Assembly (NCBI GenBank): GCA_031256095.1
Contig: JAIRRG010000127.1
Coordinates: 1 to 11,816, forward strand
DNA: 11,816 nucleotides
DNA from: Desulfobulbaceae bacterium
GTDB lineage: Bacteria > Desulfobacterota > Desulfobulbia > Desulfobulbales > Desulfocapsaceae
Direction: 5' to 3'
The position numbers and the translations under genes are program-made. Positions 6,196-11,816 of the stretch are shown here, one piece after another (positions within the stretch are counted from its first letter, which is position 1; every line of letters starts with the position of its first letter). The notes beneath the pieces were generated by a model. It saw only the letters and a program-made list of their open reading frames with translations, did no database searches and was not told the DNA's origin.

Positions 6196-6492
6196 ATGCT
6201 GATGGTCAACGTCGGATTTGGCAATACCGTGGTGGCGGGCCGGGTGGTGGCCGTGATTAAAACCGGATCGTCACCAGCGAGAAAATTGAAAGAAAAGGCC
6301 AAGGCGGATGGTAAGCTTCTTGATATGACCGAGGGCAGGCGCACACGCTCGCTGCTCATCATGGATTCCGGCCATATCGTGCTGTCCTTTGCCCTGGCTG
6401 AAACCATTACCCAGCGCCTGGCCACGCTATCGGAGCAAGTACCGGTTCATGATTTGCTAAAAGAGGCGCAGACGGAGGACGGCGATGGCTAA
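6196..6492 (+). CDS. remA: RemA/DUF370-family DNA-binding regulatory protein
   Basis: A 98-residue protein of the RemA (DUF370) family. Conserved landmarks are VNVGFGNTVVAGRVVAV at the N-terminus and DGKLLDMTEGRRTRSLLIMDSGHIVLS in the middle; R16, R48 and R49 correspond to the arginines needed for DNA binding in Bacillus RemA, which activates biofilm matrix and osmoprotection genes as an arc-shaped oligomer. The target genes in this organism are unknown. AGGA at 6185-6188 is 7 bases before the ATG; a second ATG at 6202 would begin MVNVGFG and is a possible start. The last 8 bases overlap gmk. The tail after residue 80 is longer than in short RemA proteins. Confidence 0.9.
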   Translation: MLMVNVGFGNTVVAGRVVAVIKTGSSPARKLKEKAKADGKLLDMTEGRRTRSLLIMDSGHIVLSFALAETITQRLATLSEQVPVHDLLKEAQTEDGDG

Positions 6493-7096
6493 GGGATTGG
6501 CTTTTGTCGTCTCGGCCCCATCCGGTTCCGGCAAAGGGACGGTGCTGAAAGAGGTGCTGAAGTTGGTGCCGGGACTCATGCTTTCCGTGTCGTACACGAC
6601 TCGTTTGCCGCGGCCCGGCGAGGTCGATGGCGCCAGCTACCATTTCACCGGGCGCAACCAGTTTCAAACCTTGATTCAGGCTGATGATTTCCTTGAATGG
6701 GCGGAAGTGCATGGCAACTTATATGGCACCAGCCGTCTGGCTGTGGAAAAGCTGCTTGCCGAGGGCATTGATGTCATTTTAGAAATTGATATCCAGGGCG
6801 CGGAGCAGGCGCTACGCAAGATGACTCCGCCGCCTGTGACCATTTTCCTCATTCCCCCCAGCCTGGCCGAAATCGAGCGCCGTCTACGCGGACGGGCGAC
6901 CGATTCCGAAGATGTCCTCGCCTTGCGCCTGCATAACGCCGCTGAGGAGATGCGGGCCGCGTCCTCATATCAGTATTTGGTGGTCAACAACCGTCTCGAT
7001 GAGGCGGTGCAACAGGTGGCGGCGGTCATTTACGCTGAGCGGGCGAGAAACCGCCGCTTGCTGTCCGGGGCACCAGCGCTCCTGTGGGGAGCCTGA
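6485..7096 (+). CDS. gmk: Guanylate kinase
   Basis: A 203-residue cytoplasmic enzyme converting GMP to GDP with ATP, essential for GTP and dGTP supply. The P-loop reads SAPSGSGKGT (10-19). GMP-binding and lid elements follow in order: SVSYTTRLPRPGEVDGASYHF (34-54), EWAEVHGNLYGTS (71-83), the strand ILEIDIQGAEQ (98-108) and the LID arginines in RRLRGRATDSE (132-142). Length is typical. The start overlaps the end of remA by 8 bases, indicating translational coupling. The rpoZ gene that often follows gmk is absent here; rlmB comes next after one base. Confidence 0.96.
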   Translation: MAKGLAFVVSAPSGSGKGTVLKEVLKLVPGLMLSVSYTTRLPRPGEVDGASYHFTGRNQFQTLIQADDFLEWAEVHGNLYGTSRLAVEKLLAEGIDVILEIDIQGAEQALRKMTPPPVTIFLIPPSLAEIERRLRGRATDSEDVLALRLHNAAEEMRAASSYQYLVVNNRLDEAVQQVAAVIYAERARNRRLLSGAPALLWGA

Positions 7097-7097
7097 C

Positions 7098-7949
7098 ATG
7101 GGTGAATCCCGGTGGCCCAGGCCGAAAAACGATCTTTCCGAGCGGTCAATCGAACGGGCACCCGAACATCGCCTGGCCATTGCCGATGATGTCATTTGGG
7201 GCACGCATGCGGTCATGGCGGCGCTCGAGACCAAGCCAGAGAAGATCGCTGAAATCATTTTGGTGCGGGACCGTAAGGGGAAGAAGCAGCGGGAAATCAT
7301 CGAGATGGCGACCCGTCACCGTGTGCGACTGAGCCTGTGCGCGGCCATCCGTCTGACCGGTGCCGGGGCGGCGGAGGCCAGGCATCAAGGGGTGGCGGCG
7401 CGTATTGCCGCCAGGGAATTCTTAGCTTTTGAAAATTTGTTGATGATGGTGACAGAACAAATTGCCGCCGGTCAACCGCCCTTGCTGGTGGCTGGCGATA
7501 ATCTCAACGATCCGCGAAACCTGGGCGCCATCGCCCGTTCGGCTTTGGCCGCCGGGGCCATGGCCCTCATCCTGCCGAAAGATCATTCGGCGCCGGTCAG
7601 CGGCTTGGCTGCCAAGTCGGCCGTTGGCGCCTTGGAAAAACTGCCTGTCTGCCAGGTGACGAATCTTGCCCAGACTTTGAAGGCTTTGAAAAAGGCCGGC
7701 TTATGGAACTTCGGTGCCGCCACCGGCCCCGAGTCGCGCTGCCTCTACGACGCCGACTTACGCTTGCCCACCTGCCTGGTCATTGGCGGCGAGGGTGAGG
7801 GCATCCGCCCCTTGGTGCGCCGCCAGTGCGATTGGCTGCTGGCCATCCCGATGGTTGAAGGTGTCGAATCGCTGAACAGTTCGGTGGCGGCAGCGGTGAT
7901 TCTCTTCGAAGCCCGCCGCCAGCGGGATTTTGCTAGGACGGCGGCTTAA
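7098..7949 (+). CDS. rlmB: SpoU/TrmH-family RNA 2'-O-methyltransferase, RlmB-like
   Basis: A 283-residue SAM-dependent methyltransferase that probably modifies the ribose of a 23S rRNA guanosine (position 2251 in E. coli). The N-terminal RNA-binding domain contains WGTHAVMAALE (34-44). The knotted SPOUT catalytic domain shows its three motifs: DNLNDPRNLGAIARSA (134-149), IGGEGEGIRPLV (229-240) and IPMVEGVESLNSSVAAA (250-266). A Lys/Arg-rich N-terminal stretch of about 28 residues precedes the usual start. The ATG at 7098 has GGGGAG 6 bases upstream and begins 1 base after the gmk stop. The frame extends upstream inside gmk but that part is a shadow. RlmB is preferred over other SpoU members by length and the WGxHAV motif. 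Confidence 0.9.
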   Translation: MGESRWPRPKNDLSERSIERAPEHRLAIADDVIWGTHAVMAALETKPEKIAEIILVRDRKGKKQREIIEMATRHRVRLSLCAAIRLTGAGAAEARHQGVAARIAAREFLAFENLLMMVTEQIAAGQPPLLVAGDNLNDPRNLGAIARSALAAGAMALILPKDHSAPVSGLAAKSAVGALEKLPVCQVTNLAQTLKALKKAGLWNFGAATGPESRCLYDADLRLPTCLVIGGEGEGIRPLVRRQCDWLLAIPMVEGVESLNSSVAAAVILFEARRQRDFARTAA

Positions 7950-7972
7950 TTGACGTCAGCGCGCAGAACTGA

Positions 7973-8020
7973 CCATGGCCGCGGTTGAAAATGGCGGCCA
8001 TGGCATTTCACTTTTATAAA
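7973..8020 (+). terminator. Probable terminator of the yicC-rlmB operon
   Basis: CCATGGCCGC (7973-7982) pairs perfectly with GCGGCCATGG (7994-8003) around an 11-base loop. A T-rich but interrupted tail (CATTTCACTTTTA) follows on the plus strand. It lies 23 bases after the rlmB stop, in the gap between convergent operons. Confidence 0.55.
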
Positions 8021-8052
8021 GAATGAGTGCCTTGCCGCCTGTCGACAAGGCA
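8011..8052 (-). terminator. Possible terminator of the murI-lolA-S1 operon
   Basis: TGCCTTG (8028-8034) and CAAGGCA (8046-8052) form a 7-base-pair stem with an 11-base loop. Read on the minus strand it is followed by CTCATTCTTT, a weak T-rich tail, 52 bases after the S1 gene stop. Confidence 0.4.
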
Positions 8053-8104
8053 GTAAGGAAACAGAGCCTGTAGAAGTTGGCCAGGAAGTAAACAAAGCCT
8101 CGCC

Positions 8105-9301
8105 TTATTTTCCTGTTTTGTCCTGCTTTTCAGTTAGCTTGGCTTGGAGCAAAGCGCCGAAGCCGCCCAGTTGCTTGGCCGGTTCCTTTCGCTGTTGACT
8201 CTGGAATTGCCGGAACTCCTCCCGCCCTTCCTCTTCCTTCTTTTCCGGGCTGACGTAATCGCTTGGCGCCAAGCTGATGCGCCGTTCCTCGGCGTTGATT
8301 TCCTCGATCGTCACTTCGAATTGCTGGCCCTCTTCCAGCGCTTCCCTGGGATGGTGGATTTTCTTGCCGGCGCCGAGTTTCGAGATATGCACCAGGCCAT
8401 CAATTCCTGGCATCAGAGTGACGAAGGCGCCAAAGGGCGTCAGCCGGGCCACCGTGGCGGTCAGGGTGTCGCCAACATTGAATTTTTCCACCGCTTCCTG
8501 CCAGGGGTCGGCCAAAGTGTCTTTGTAGGATAGGGACATCTTGCCGCTGTCCCAATCGAGTTTTTTCACTACCACCTGCAGCTTCTGGCCAAGCTGGAAA
8601 AGTTGCGCCGGCGTGTCGCCACGTTGCCACGACATTTCACTAAGCGGGACCAGGCCGTCGGCGCCGCCGAGATCGACGAAAACGCCAAAATCTCTGATTG
8701 AACTGACCTCACCTTCGACCAGATCGCCCTCCTTCAAAGTCTGACGCAGGGCCTCACGTTTGGCAGCCTGCTCCTCTTCTTGTAAGGCGCGGGCCGAGAC
8801 CACGATATTGCGGCCATTTTCGCCGTAGCGACTGATACGGAAGGCAAGGGTTTGGCCAATGTACTGGCTGGCGTCAGCCAGGCGGCGCAGGCCGATCTGT
8901 GAATAGGGGCAGAAGGCGCGTACCGAACCGACGGCAATTTCAAAACCGCCCTTGATTTCCGCCTTGACCGTGCCTTCGACCGGAATGCCGTTGGCGAAAG
9001 CCTCTTCGAGGTGGGCCGAACCGCGACCGCCGATGCGGGTGGTAAACGGCTGGGCGCCGCCGCGGGCGGCCAGGGCGTAGACGGCAATGCTGTCGCCGGG
9101 TTTCACGGTTATCTCGCCGTTTTCGTCGCGTAGCTCGGCGGCATCGACCACGCCTTCGCTTTTGGCGCCGACATCGACGAACACCGATTCCCCGCTGATG
9201 CCAACCACAGTGGCAGTGACCTTCTGGCCGGGTTTGATGCGGCGGATTTTCTTGTCTTCTTCGGATTGGAGCAGTTCGGCAAAACTCAAGGGCTCTTCCA
9301 T
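8105..9301 (-). CDS. S1 RNA-binding protein with four S1 domains (ribosomal S1-like)
   Basis: A 398-residue protein built from four S1/OB-fold repeats at about residues 23-92, 106-172, 191-260 and 276-345. Repeats 3 and 4 are most canonical (EGDLVEGEVSSIRDFGVFVDLGG...GLVPLSEMS and VGDTLTATVARLTPFGAFVTLMPGIDGLVHISKL); the first two are diverged, as in the ribosome-binding half of S1. A charged tail (350-398) ends GGFGALLQAKL. E. coli S1 has six repeats and 557 residues, so this is a short S1 or a paralogue; it likely binds mRNA or stabilises transcripts. It is third in murI-lolA-S1, 20 bases after lolA. The ribosome site (AGAG) is weak. Left unnamed because a full-length rpsA may exist elsewhere. 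Confidence 0.85.
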   Translation of the reverse strand: MEEPLSFAELLQSEEDKKIRRIKPGQKVTATVVGISGESVFVDVGAKSEGVVDAAELRDENGEITVKPGDSIAVYALAARGGAQPFTTRIGGRGSAHLEEAFANGIPVEGTVKAEIKGGFEIAVGSVRAFCPYSQIGLRRLADASQYIGQTLAFRISRYGENGRNIVVSARALQEEEQAAKREALRQTLKEGDLVEGEVSSIRDFGVFVDLGGADGLVPLSEMSWQRGDTPAQLFQLGQKLQVVVKKLDWDSGKMSLSYKDTLADPWQEAVEKFNVGDTLTATVARLTPFGAFVTLMPGIDGLVHISKLGAGKKIHHPREALEEGQQFEVTIEEINAEERRISLAPSDYVSPEKKEEEGREEFRQFQSQQRKEPAKQLGGFGALLQAKLTEKQDKTGK

Positions 9302-9321
9302 GGCGTCACTCTTTTTTACGG

Positions 9322-10014
9322 TTATTGCCTGATGATTTCGGTGCCGGCAGGCGGGCTAAAAGAAAACAGTTGTTTGACCTCAGCCGAAGTCAGGCCAGAC
9401 AAGGCGTTGGGCCGGACCGCGGAAAAGGTCAGGGTCGTGCGGGTATCGAGGTGATCGCGCAGGACGATACGCTCAATCAAGGAATCGGCGTTCACCCACA
9501 GATGGATATCTTCGACCTGCGCCTGGTCTTTTTTGGGTACCAGTTTGATGATTTTCGCTCCTTTTCCTTGGTTGTCTTGAAGGCCATATTCCTCGTTGGC
9601 GGGCAGGATGTAGAAATCCCGTTCGAGGTTGCCACGGCCGCTGAAAAAGGCGTAAGTCAGTTCCTGGTCAAGGGAATCGGCGTTGCTGACAATCATCTGT
9701 TTCAATTCCTGAAAATACATCGAAAACTTCTGGCCGTCGCTGACGAGGACCTGCTGTGGATTGACATAGTTCCAGCGCATCCGTCCGCCGTCAGTGCTCT
9801 TGAGAAACCAGGCTTCGCCGGAGGCTGCCTTGTCGCGGCCGGCCATCTGACCCGTAACCTGCTGATTGAAATGGAAATTGAGGCTTTCCATATGGTCGTA
9901 ACGGTTTTGCAGACGGCGGGCAATATCCTGTGGGTATTCGCCTTGAGCCATGGCCACCTGGGCCAAAAGAATGGCAAAGAGCAAGGGTAGAAATAACAGG
10001 CGCGGGAGGTTCAT
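9322..10014 (-). CDS. lolA: LolA, periplasmic outer-membrane lipoprotein carrier
   Basis: A 230-residue periplasmic chaperone that takes lipoproteins from LolCDE at the inner membrane and hands them to the outer membrane. A signal peptide covers residues 1-23 (hydrophobic LLFLPLLFAILLAQV, cleavage after AMA). The mature domain has the LolA signature of a strand with an aromatic/arginine motif, RMRWNYVNPQQVLVSDGQ (78-95), and the repeating antiparallel beta pattern to the end (TTLTFSAVRPNALSGL). Length is typical once the signal is removed. Its ATG overlaps the murI stop in ATGA, so it is translationally coupled to murI. Pal, encoded about 5 kb away, is one expected cargo. Confidence 0.9.
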   Translation of the reverse strand: MNLPRLLFLPLLFAILLAQVAMAQGEYPQDIARRLQNRYDHMESLNFHFNQQVTGQMAGRDKAASGEAWFLKSTDGGRMRWNYVNPQQVLVSDGQKFSMYFQELKQMIVSNADSLDQELTYAFFSGRGNLERDFYILPANEEYGLQDNQGKGAKIIKLVPKKDQAQVEDIHLWVNADSLIERIVLRDHLDTRTTLTFSAVRPNALSGLTSAEVKQLFSFSPPAGTEIIRQ

Positions 10015-10790
10015 ACCAGATCCAGTTGCATGGGACGGCGAAAGATCATTTCGGCGATTTTATGCACCGATTCAGTGCGGTCGGTGACGAAAAAACGGTT
10101 TTTACCGCCAGTTTTCAGACCCTTGGCCCAATCGGCCCGCTCGTTGAAAATTGTCTGCAAAAAAGCGGCGGTGGCCAGTGATGAATCGATCAGCCGCACT
10201 CGTTTGCCGATGCGCGCCTGAATCAGGGGCGCAAACAGCGGATAGTGGGTGCAGCCCAACACCAGGGTATCGATCTGCTGATTTTTCAGGGGATGCAGAT
10301 AACGGCGGATGATCATTTTGCTTTCCTGGCGGTTCAGCCAGCCTTCCTCGGCCAGCGGTACCAGCAGCGGGCAGGCTTTTTGGAACACCTGACAATCCGG
10401 ACGGGCTTCATGGAGCAATTTTTCATACATGGCGCTGCGCACGGTGGCGCTGGTGCCGATGACGCCGATGCGCCCATTTTTACTGGCCTTGGCCGCTTCC
10501 GCCACCGCCGGGCTGATCACCTCGAAAATGGGCACGGAAAACTCTTGGCGCAGGGCTTGGGTAGCAACACTTGAGGCGGTGTTGCAGGCGATGACAATGA
10601 GTGTCGCCCCTTGCTCAAGGAGGAAACGGACATTGTTGCGCGAGTATTCGATAATCGTGGCGGCGCTTTTCGTGCCATAGGGTGTGCGGGCGATGTCGCC
10701 GAGATAGAGAATCGGATAGCCGGGAAGAAACTGTTCCACCGCCCTGGCCACGGTCATGCCGCCAACGCCCGAATCGAAAATGCCAATCAT
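10011..10790 (-). CDS. murI: Glutamate racemase
   Basis: A 259-residue enzyme that makes D-glutamate for peptidoglycan by a two-base mechanism. Both catalytic cysteines are present, C69 in ACNTASS and C180 in GCTHYPL, together with D6-S7 in FDSGVGG and H182. Other hallmarks are YLGDIARTPYG (29-39) and IGVIGTSATV (108-117). The ATG at 10788-10790 matches the usual MIGIFDSGVGG start. A TTG at 10812-10814 would add eight residues. Neither has a Shine-Dalgarno site; the sequence before the ATG is pyrimidine-rich. It heads murI-lolA-S1, with a 4-base ATGA overlap to lolA. Confidence 0.94.
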   Translation of the reverse strand: MIGIFDSGVGGMTVARAVEQFLPGYPILYLGDIARTPYGTKSAATIIEYSRNNVRFLLEQGATLIVIACNTASSVATQALRQEFSVPIFEVISPAVAEAAKASKNGRIGVIGTSATVRSAMYEKLLHEARPDCQVFQKACPLLVPLAEEGWLNRQESKMIIRRYLHPLKNQQIDTLVLGCTHYPLFAPLIQARIGKRVRLIDSSLATAAFLQTIFNERADWAKGLKTGGKNRFFVTDRTESVHKIAEMIFRRPMQLDLV

Positions 10791-10856
10791 GGAGAAAAAA
10801 TCAACCGTCGCCAAAAGGAAGCGGGAAAAAGCCGGGAAAAATTAAAAAAGCCAATA

Positions 10857-10885
10857 ACTATACCCGAAACGGCGGCGGCCAACAA
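10857..10885 (-). promoter_or_regulatory. Candidate promoter of murI-lolA-S1
   Basis: On the minus strand TTGTTG (10880-10885) and TATAGT (10857-10862) are separated by 17 bases, which would give a leader of about 60 bases before the murI ATG. The -35 is a partial match. Confidence 0.4.
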
Positions 10886-10924
10886 GAGCAAGACTCGAAA
10901 GCGTGGCTCGAGAGCATGGCTCAA
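10886..10924. repeat. Three imperfect 13-base tandem repeats upstream of the murI promoter
   Basis: Units at 10886-10898, 10899-10911 and 10912-10924 share the pattern (g/a)agc(a/g)(a/t)g(a/g)ctc(g/a)a; 10925-10937 begins like a fourth unit and then diverges. They abut the predicted -35 of murI and lie in a 235-base gap with no gene. Confidence 0.5.
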
Positions 10925-10950
10925 AAGCGTCTCACTGAAAACCGTCGCGC

Positions 10951-10987
10951 AAAAAAACGGTACTTGCCCAGCCGGATATTTTTACCG
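10951..10987 (-). terminator. Weak candidate terminator of the J-protein transcript
   Basis: On the minus strand CGGTA (10983-10987) can pair with TACCG (10958-10962) ahead of seven Ts (10951-10957). The T-run is good, but the stem is only five pairs with a 20-base loop. Confidence 0.3.
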
Positions 10988-11049
10988 CGCCTTGTGCCCG
11001 CCAATGGTTAAGGCCAGTGCCGAGACGCCAGGGGAAAACGGAGCATGGG

Positions 11050-11816
11050 TCAGGTCGCTGGCGCGCTGCCGGTCTGCGGTTTTTTCAGCAGGAGCAGGAA
11101 AAGATCACCTCGTCCGGTGCGGCCATGCCCGGTCAGCCGCAACTTCTGGCCGGGCTGGCAACCGGGCGGGATATTGACCCGCAGACGTTTGTGTTCCGGT
11201 GATTGGGAATAGACATGGATGGTTTTTCCGGTGGCGAATTCTTTGGTGGTGAGAAAAACCTGGAAAGTGATGTCCTTTTTCGGCGGCATTGCTGCCGCCT
11301 TGTCTGGCGTTTTCCCGCTTTGCAGGATTTTTTTCATGGCGCCACCGGCGGCGACGAGAAAGGGCGCGGCTTTGAGCAGTTTGTACCCGACCCGTCCGGC
11401 TGGTCCCAAAAGGCGCAGGCCACCGAGCGAGGCGAAGAACAGAGTAATGGCGGTAACGGCAACGCCTTTGCCGCCGAAAAAACTTTTTTTGACGAAATTC
11501 TGGTCGTGGCGCAACCCAGCCTTTTTGAATTGTTGAAAGACGGCGCGCAAGGTATAGAAAAATTCGGGTTTGACGAAAAGGCCCTGGAGAATCTCTTCTT
11601 GCCGAAAAGCGGCGGCATTGCCGCTTTGTAAACTCAGGTCGTATTGGCGGCGTTTTTCCGGGTCGCCGAGAACGCCATAGGCTTCGCTGATCTCCTTAAA
11701 ATTGTCTTCCGCCGCCGGCTTGCCCTGATTGAGGTCGGGATGAAACTTCATTGCCAAGCGGCGGTAGCTGCGGCGGATATCCTCGCTATCGCAGTGTTTT
11801 CCCACTTCGAGAATAC
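11050..11816 (-). CDS. J-domain co-chaperone with hydrophobic middle and DnaJ C-terminal domain (N-terminus cut off)
   Basis: Partial gene: the frame is open through the right edge at 11816, so the first residues are missing; about 255 are visible. The J-domain is clear: ILEVGKHCDSEDIRRSYRRL, MKFHPDL with the HPD that triggers DnaK ATP hydrolysis, and the FKEISEAYGVLGDPEKRRQYD helix. The Gly/Phe region and cysteine zinc fingers of DnaJ are absent. Instead there is a basic stretch and two hydrophobic segments (GVAVTAITLFFASLGGLRLLG and KLLKAAPFLVAAGGA). A DnaJ C-terminal beta domain follows (DITFQVFLTTKEFATGKTI... RLRVNIPPGCQPGQKLRLTGHG...GDLFLLLL). The nearest named relative would be CbpA-type J-proteins, but the middle is unlike CbpA. 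It may sit at a membrane. It lies upstream of murI on the same strand with a 260-base gap to the ATG. Confidence 0.85.
   Translation of the reverse strand, partial: ILEVGKHCDSEDIRRSYRRLAMKFHPDLNQGKPAAEDNFKEISEAYGVLGDPEKRRQYDLSLQSGNAAAFRQEEILQGLFVKPEFFYTLRAVFQQFKKAGLRHDQNFVKKSFFGGKGVAVTAITLFFASLGGLRLLGPAGRVGYKLLKAAPFLVAAGGAMKKILQSGKTPDKAAAMPPKKDITFQVFLTTKEFATGKTIHVYSQSPEHKRLRVNIPPGCQPGQKLRLTGHGRTGRGDLFLLLLKKPQTGSAPAT

Noticed and set aside
9325..9990. Long open frame antisense to lolA (221 codons)
   Set aside because: Composition shadow of lolA on the other strand, with no motif or ribosome site.
10611..11177. Plus-strand open frame through the gap between murI and the J-protein gene
   Set aside because: It overlaps murI and the J-protein gene antisense, has low-complexity Lys/Arg-rich sequence, and only fills the gap by chance.
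1..11816. CRISPR array, tRNA, transposase, toxin-antitoxin or phage genes
   Set aside because: No regular spacer-repeat pattern, cloverleaf, transposase motif or phage protein was seen on either strand.

Overview
The window looks like a moderately GC-rich chromosome segment from a Gram-negative bacterium. It encodes an outer-membrane toolkit (Pal, Skp, LolA) next to a yicC-remA-gmk cluster. RemA is best known from Firmicutes but also occurs in deltaproteobacterial lineages, so the former Deltaproteobacteria (Desulfobacterota and relatives) are the most likely source. This is inferred from gene content alone; the species cannot be named. No tRNA, rRNA, insertion sequence, CRISPR array or prophage gene was seen.

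Layout. (1) Bases 1-1970, minus strand: a PerR-type metalloregulator gene, then a YbhG-like HlyD-family adaptor and the start of a YbhF-like ABC ATPase that runs off the left edge. This is a multidrug-type ABC exporter operon with its own promoter. (2) Bases 2107-3839, minus strand: a 141-residue protein of unknown family whose stop overlaps the GTG start of a cysteine-rich radical SAM protein of unknown function. (3) Bases 4135-5191, plus strand: pal and skp, an envelope pair closed by a strong terminator. (4) Bases 5304-7949, plus strand: yicC-remA-gmk-rlmB, tightly packed. (5) Bases 8105-10790, minus strand, convergent with the previous block: murI, lolA and a four-domain S1 RNA-binding protein. 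(6) Bases 11050-11816, minus strand: a J-domain protein whose N-terminus is cut by the right edge.

The theme is housekeeping: envelope lipoprotein and porin biogenesis (LolA, Pal, Skp), cell-wall precursor supply (MurI), nucleotide and RNA metabolism (Gmk, RlmB, YicC, S1 protein), protein folding (J-protein) and metal or peroxide sensing (PerR). The least explained parts are the radical SAM/141-residue pair, the terminator placed 21 bases before yicC, the phased AT-rich promoter of perR, the stem-loop at the predicted 5' end of the exporter transcript, and a 13-base tandem repeat upstream of murI. No clear new defence or mobile system was found.
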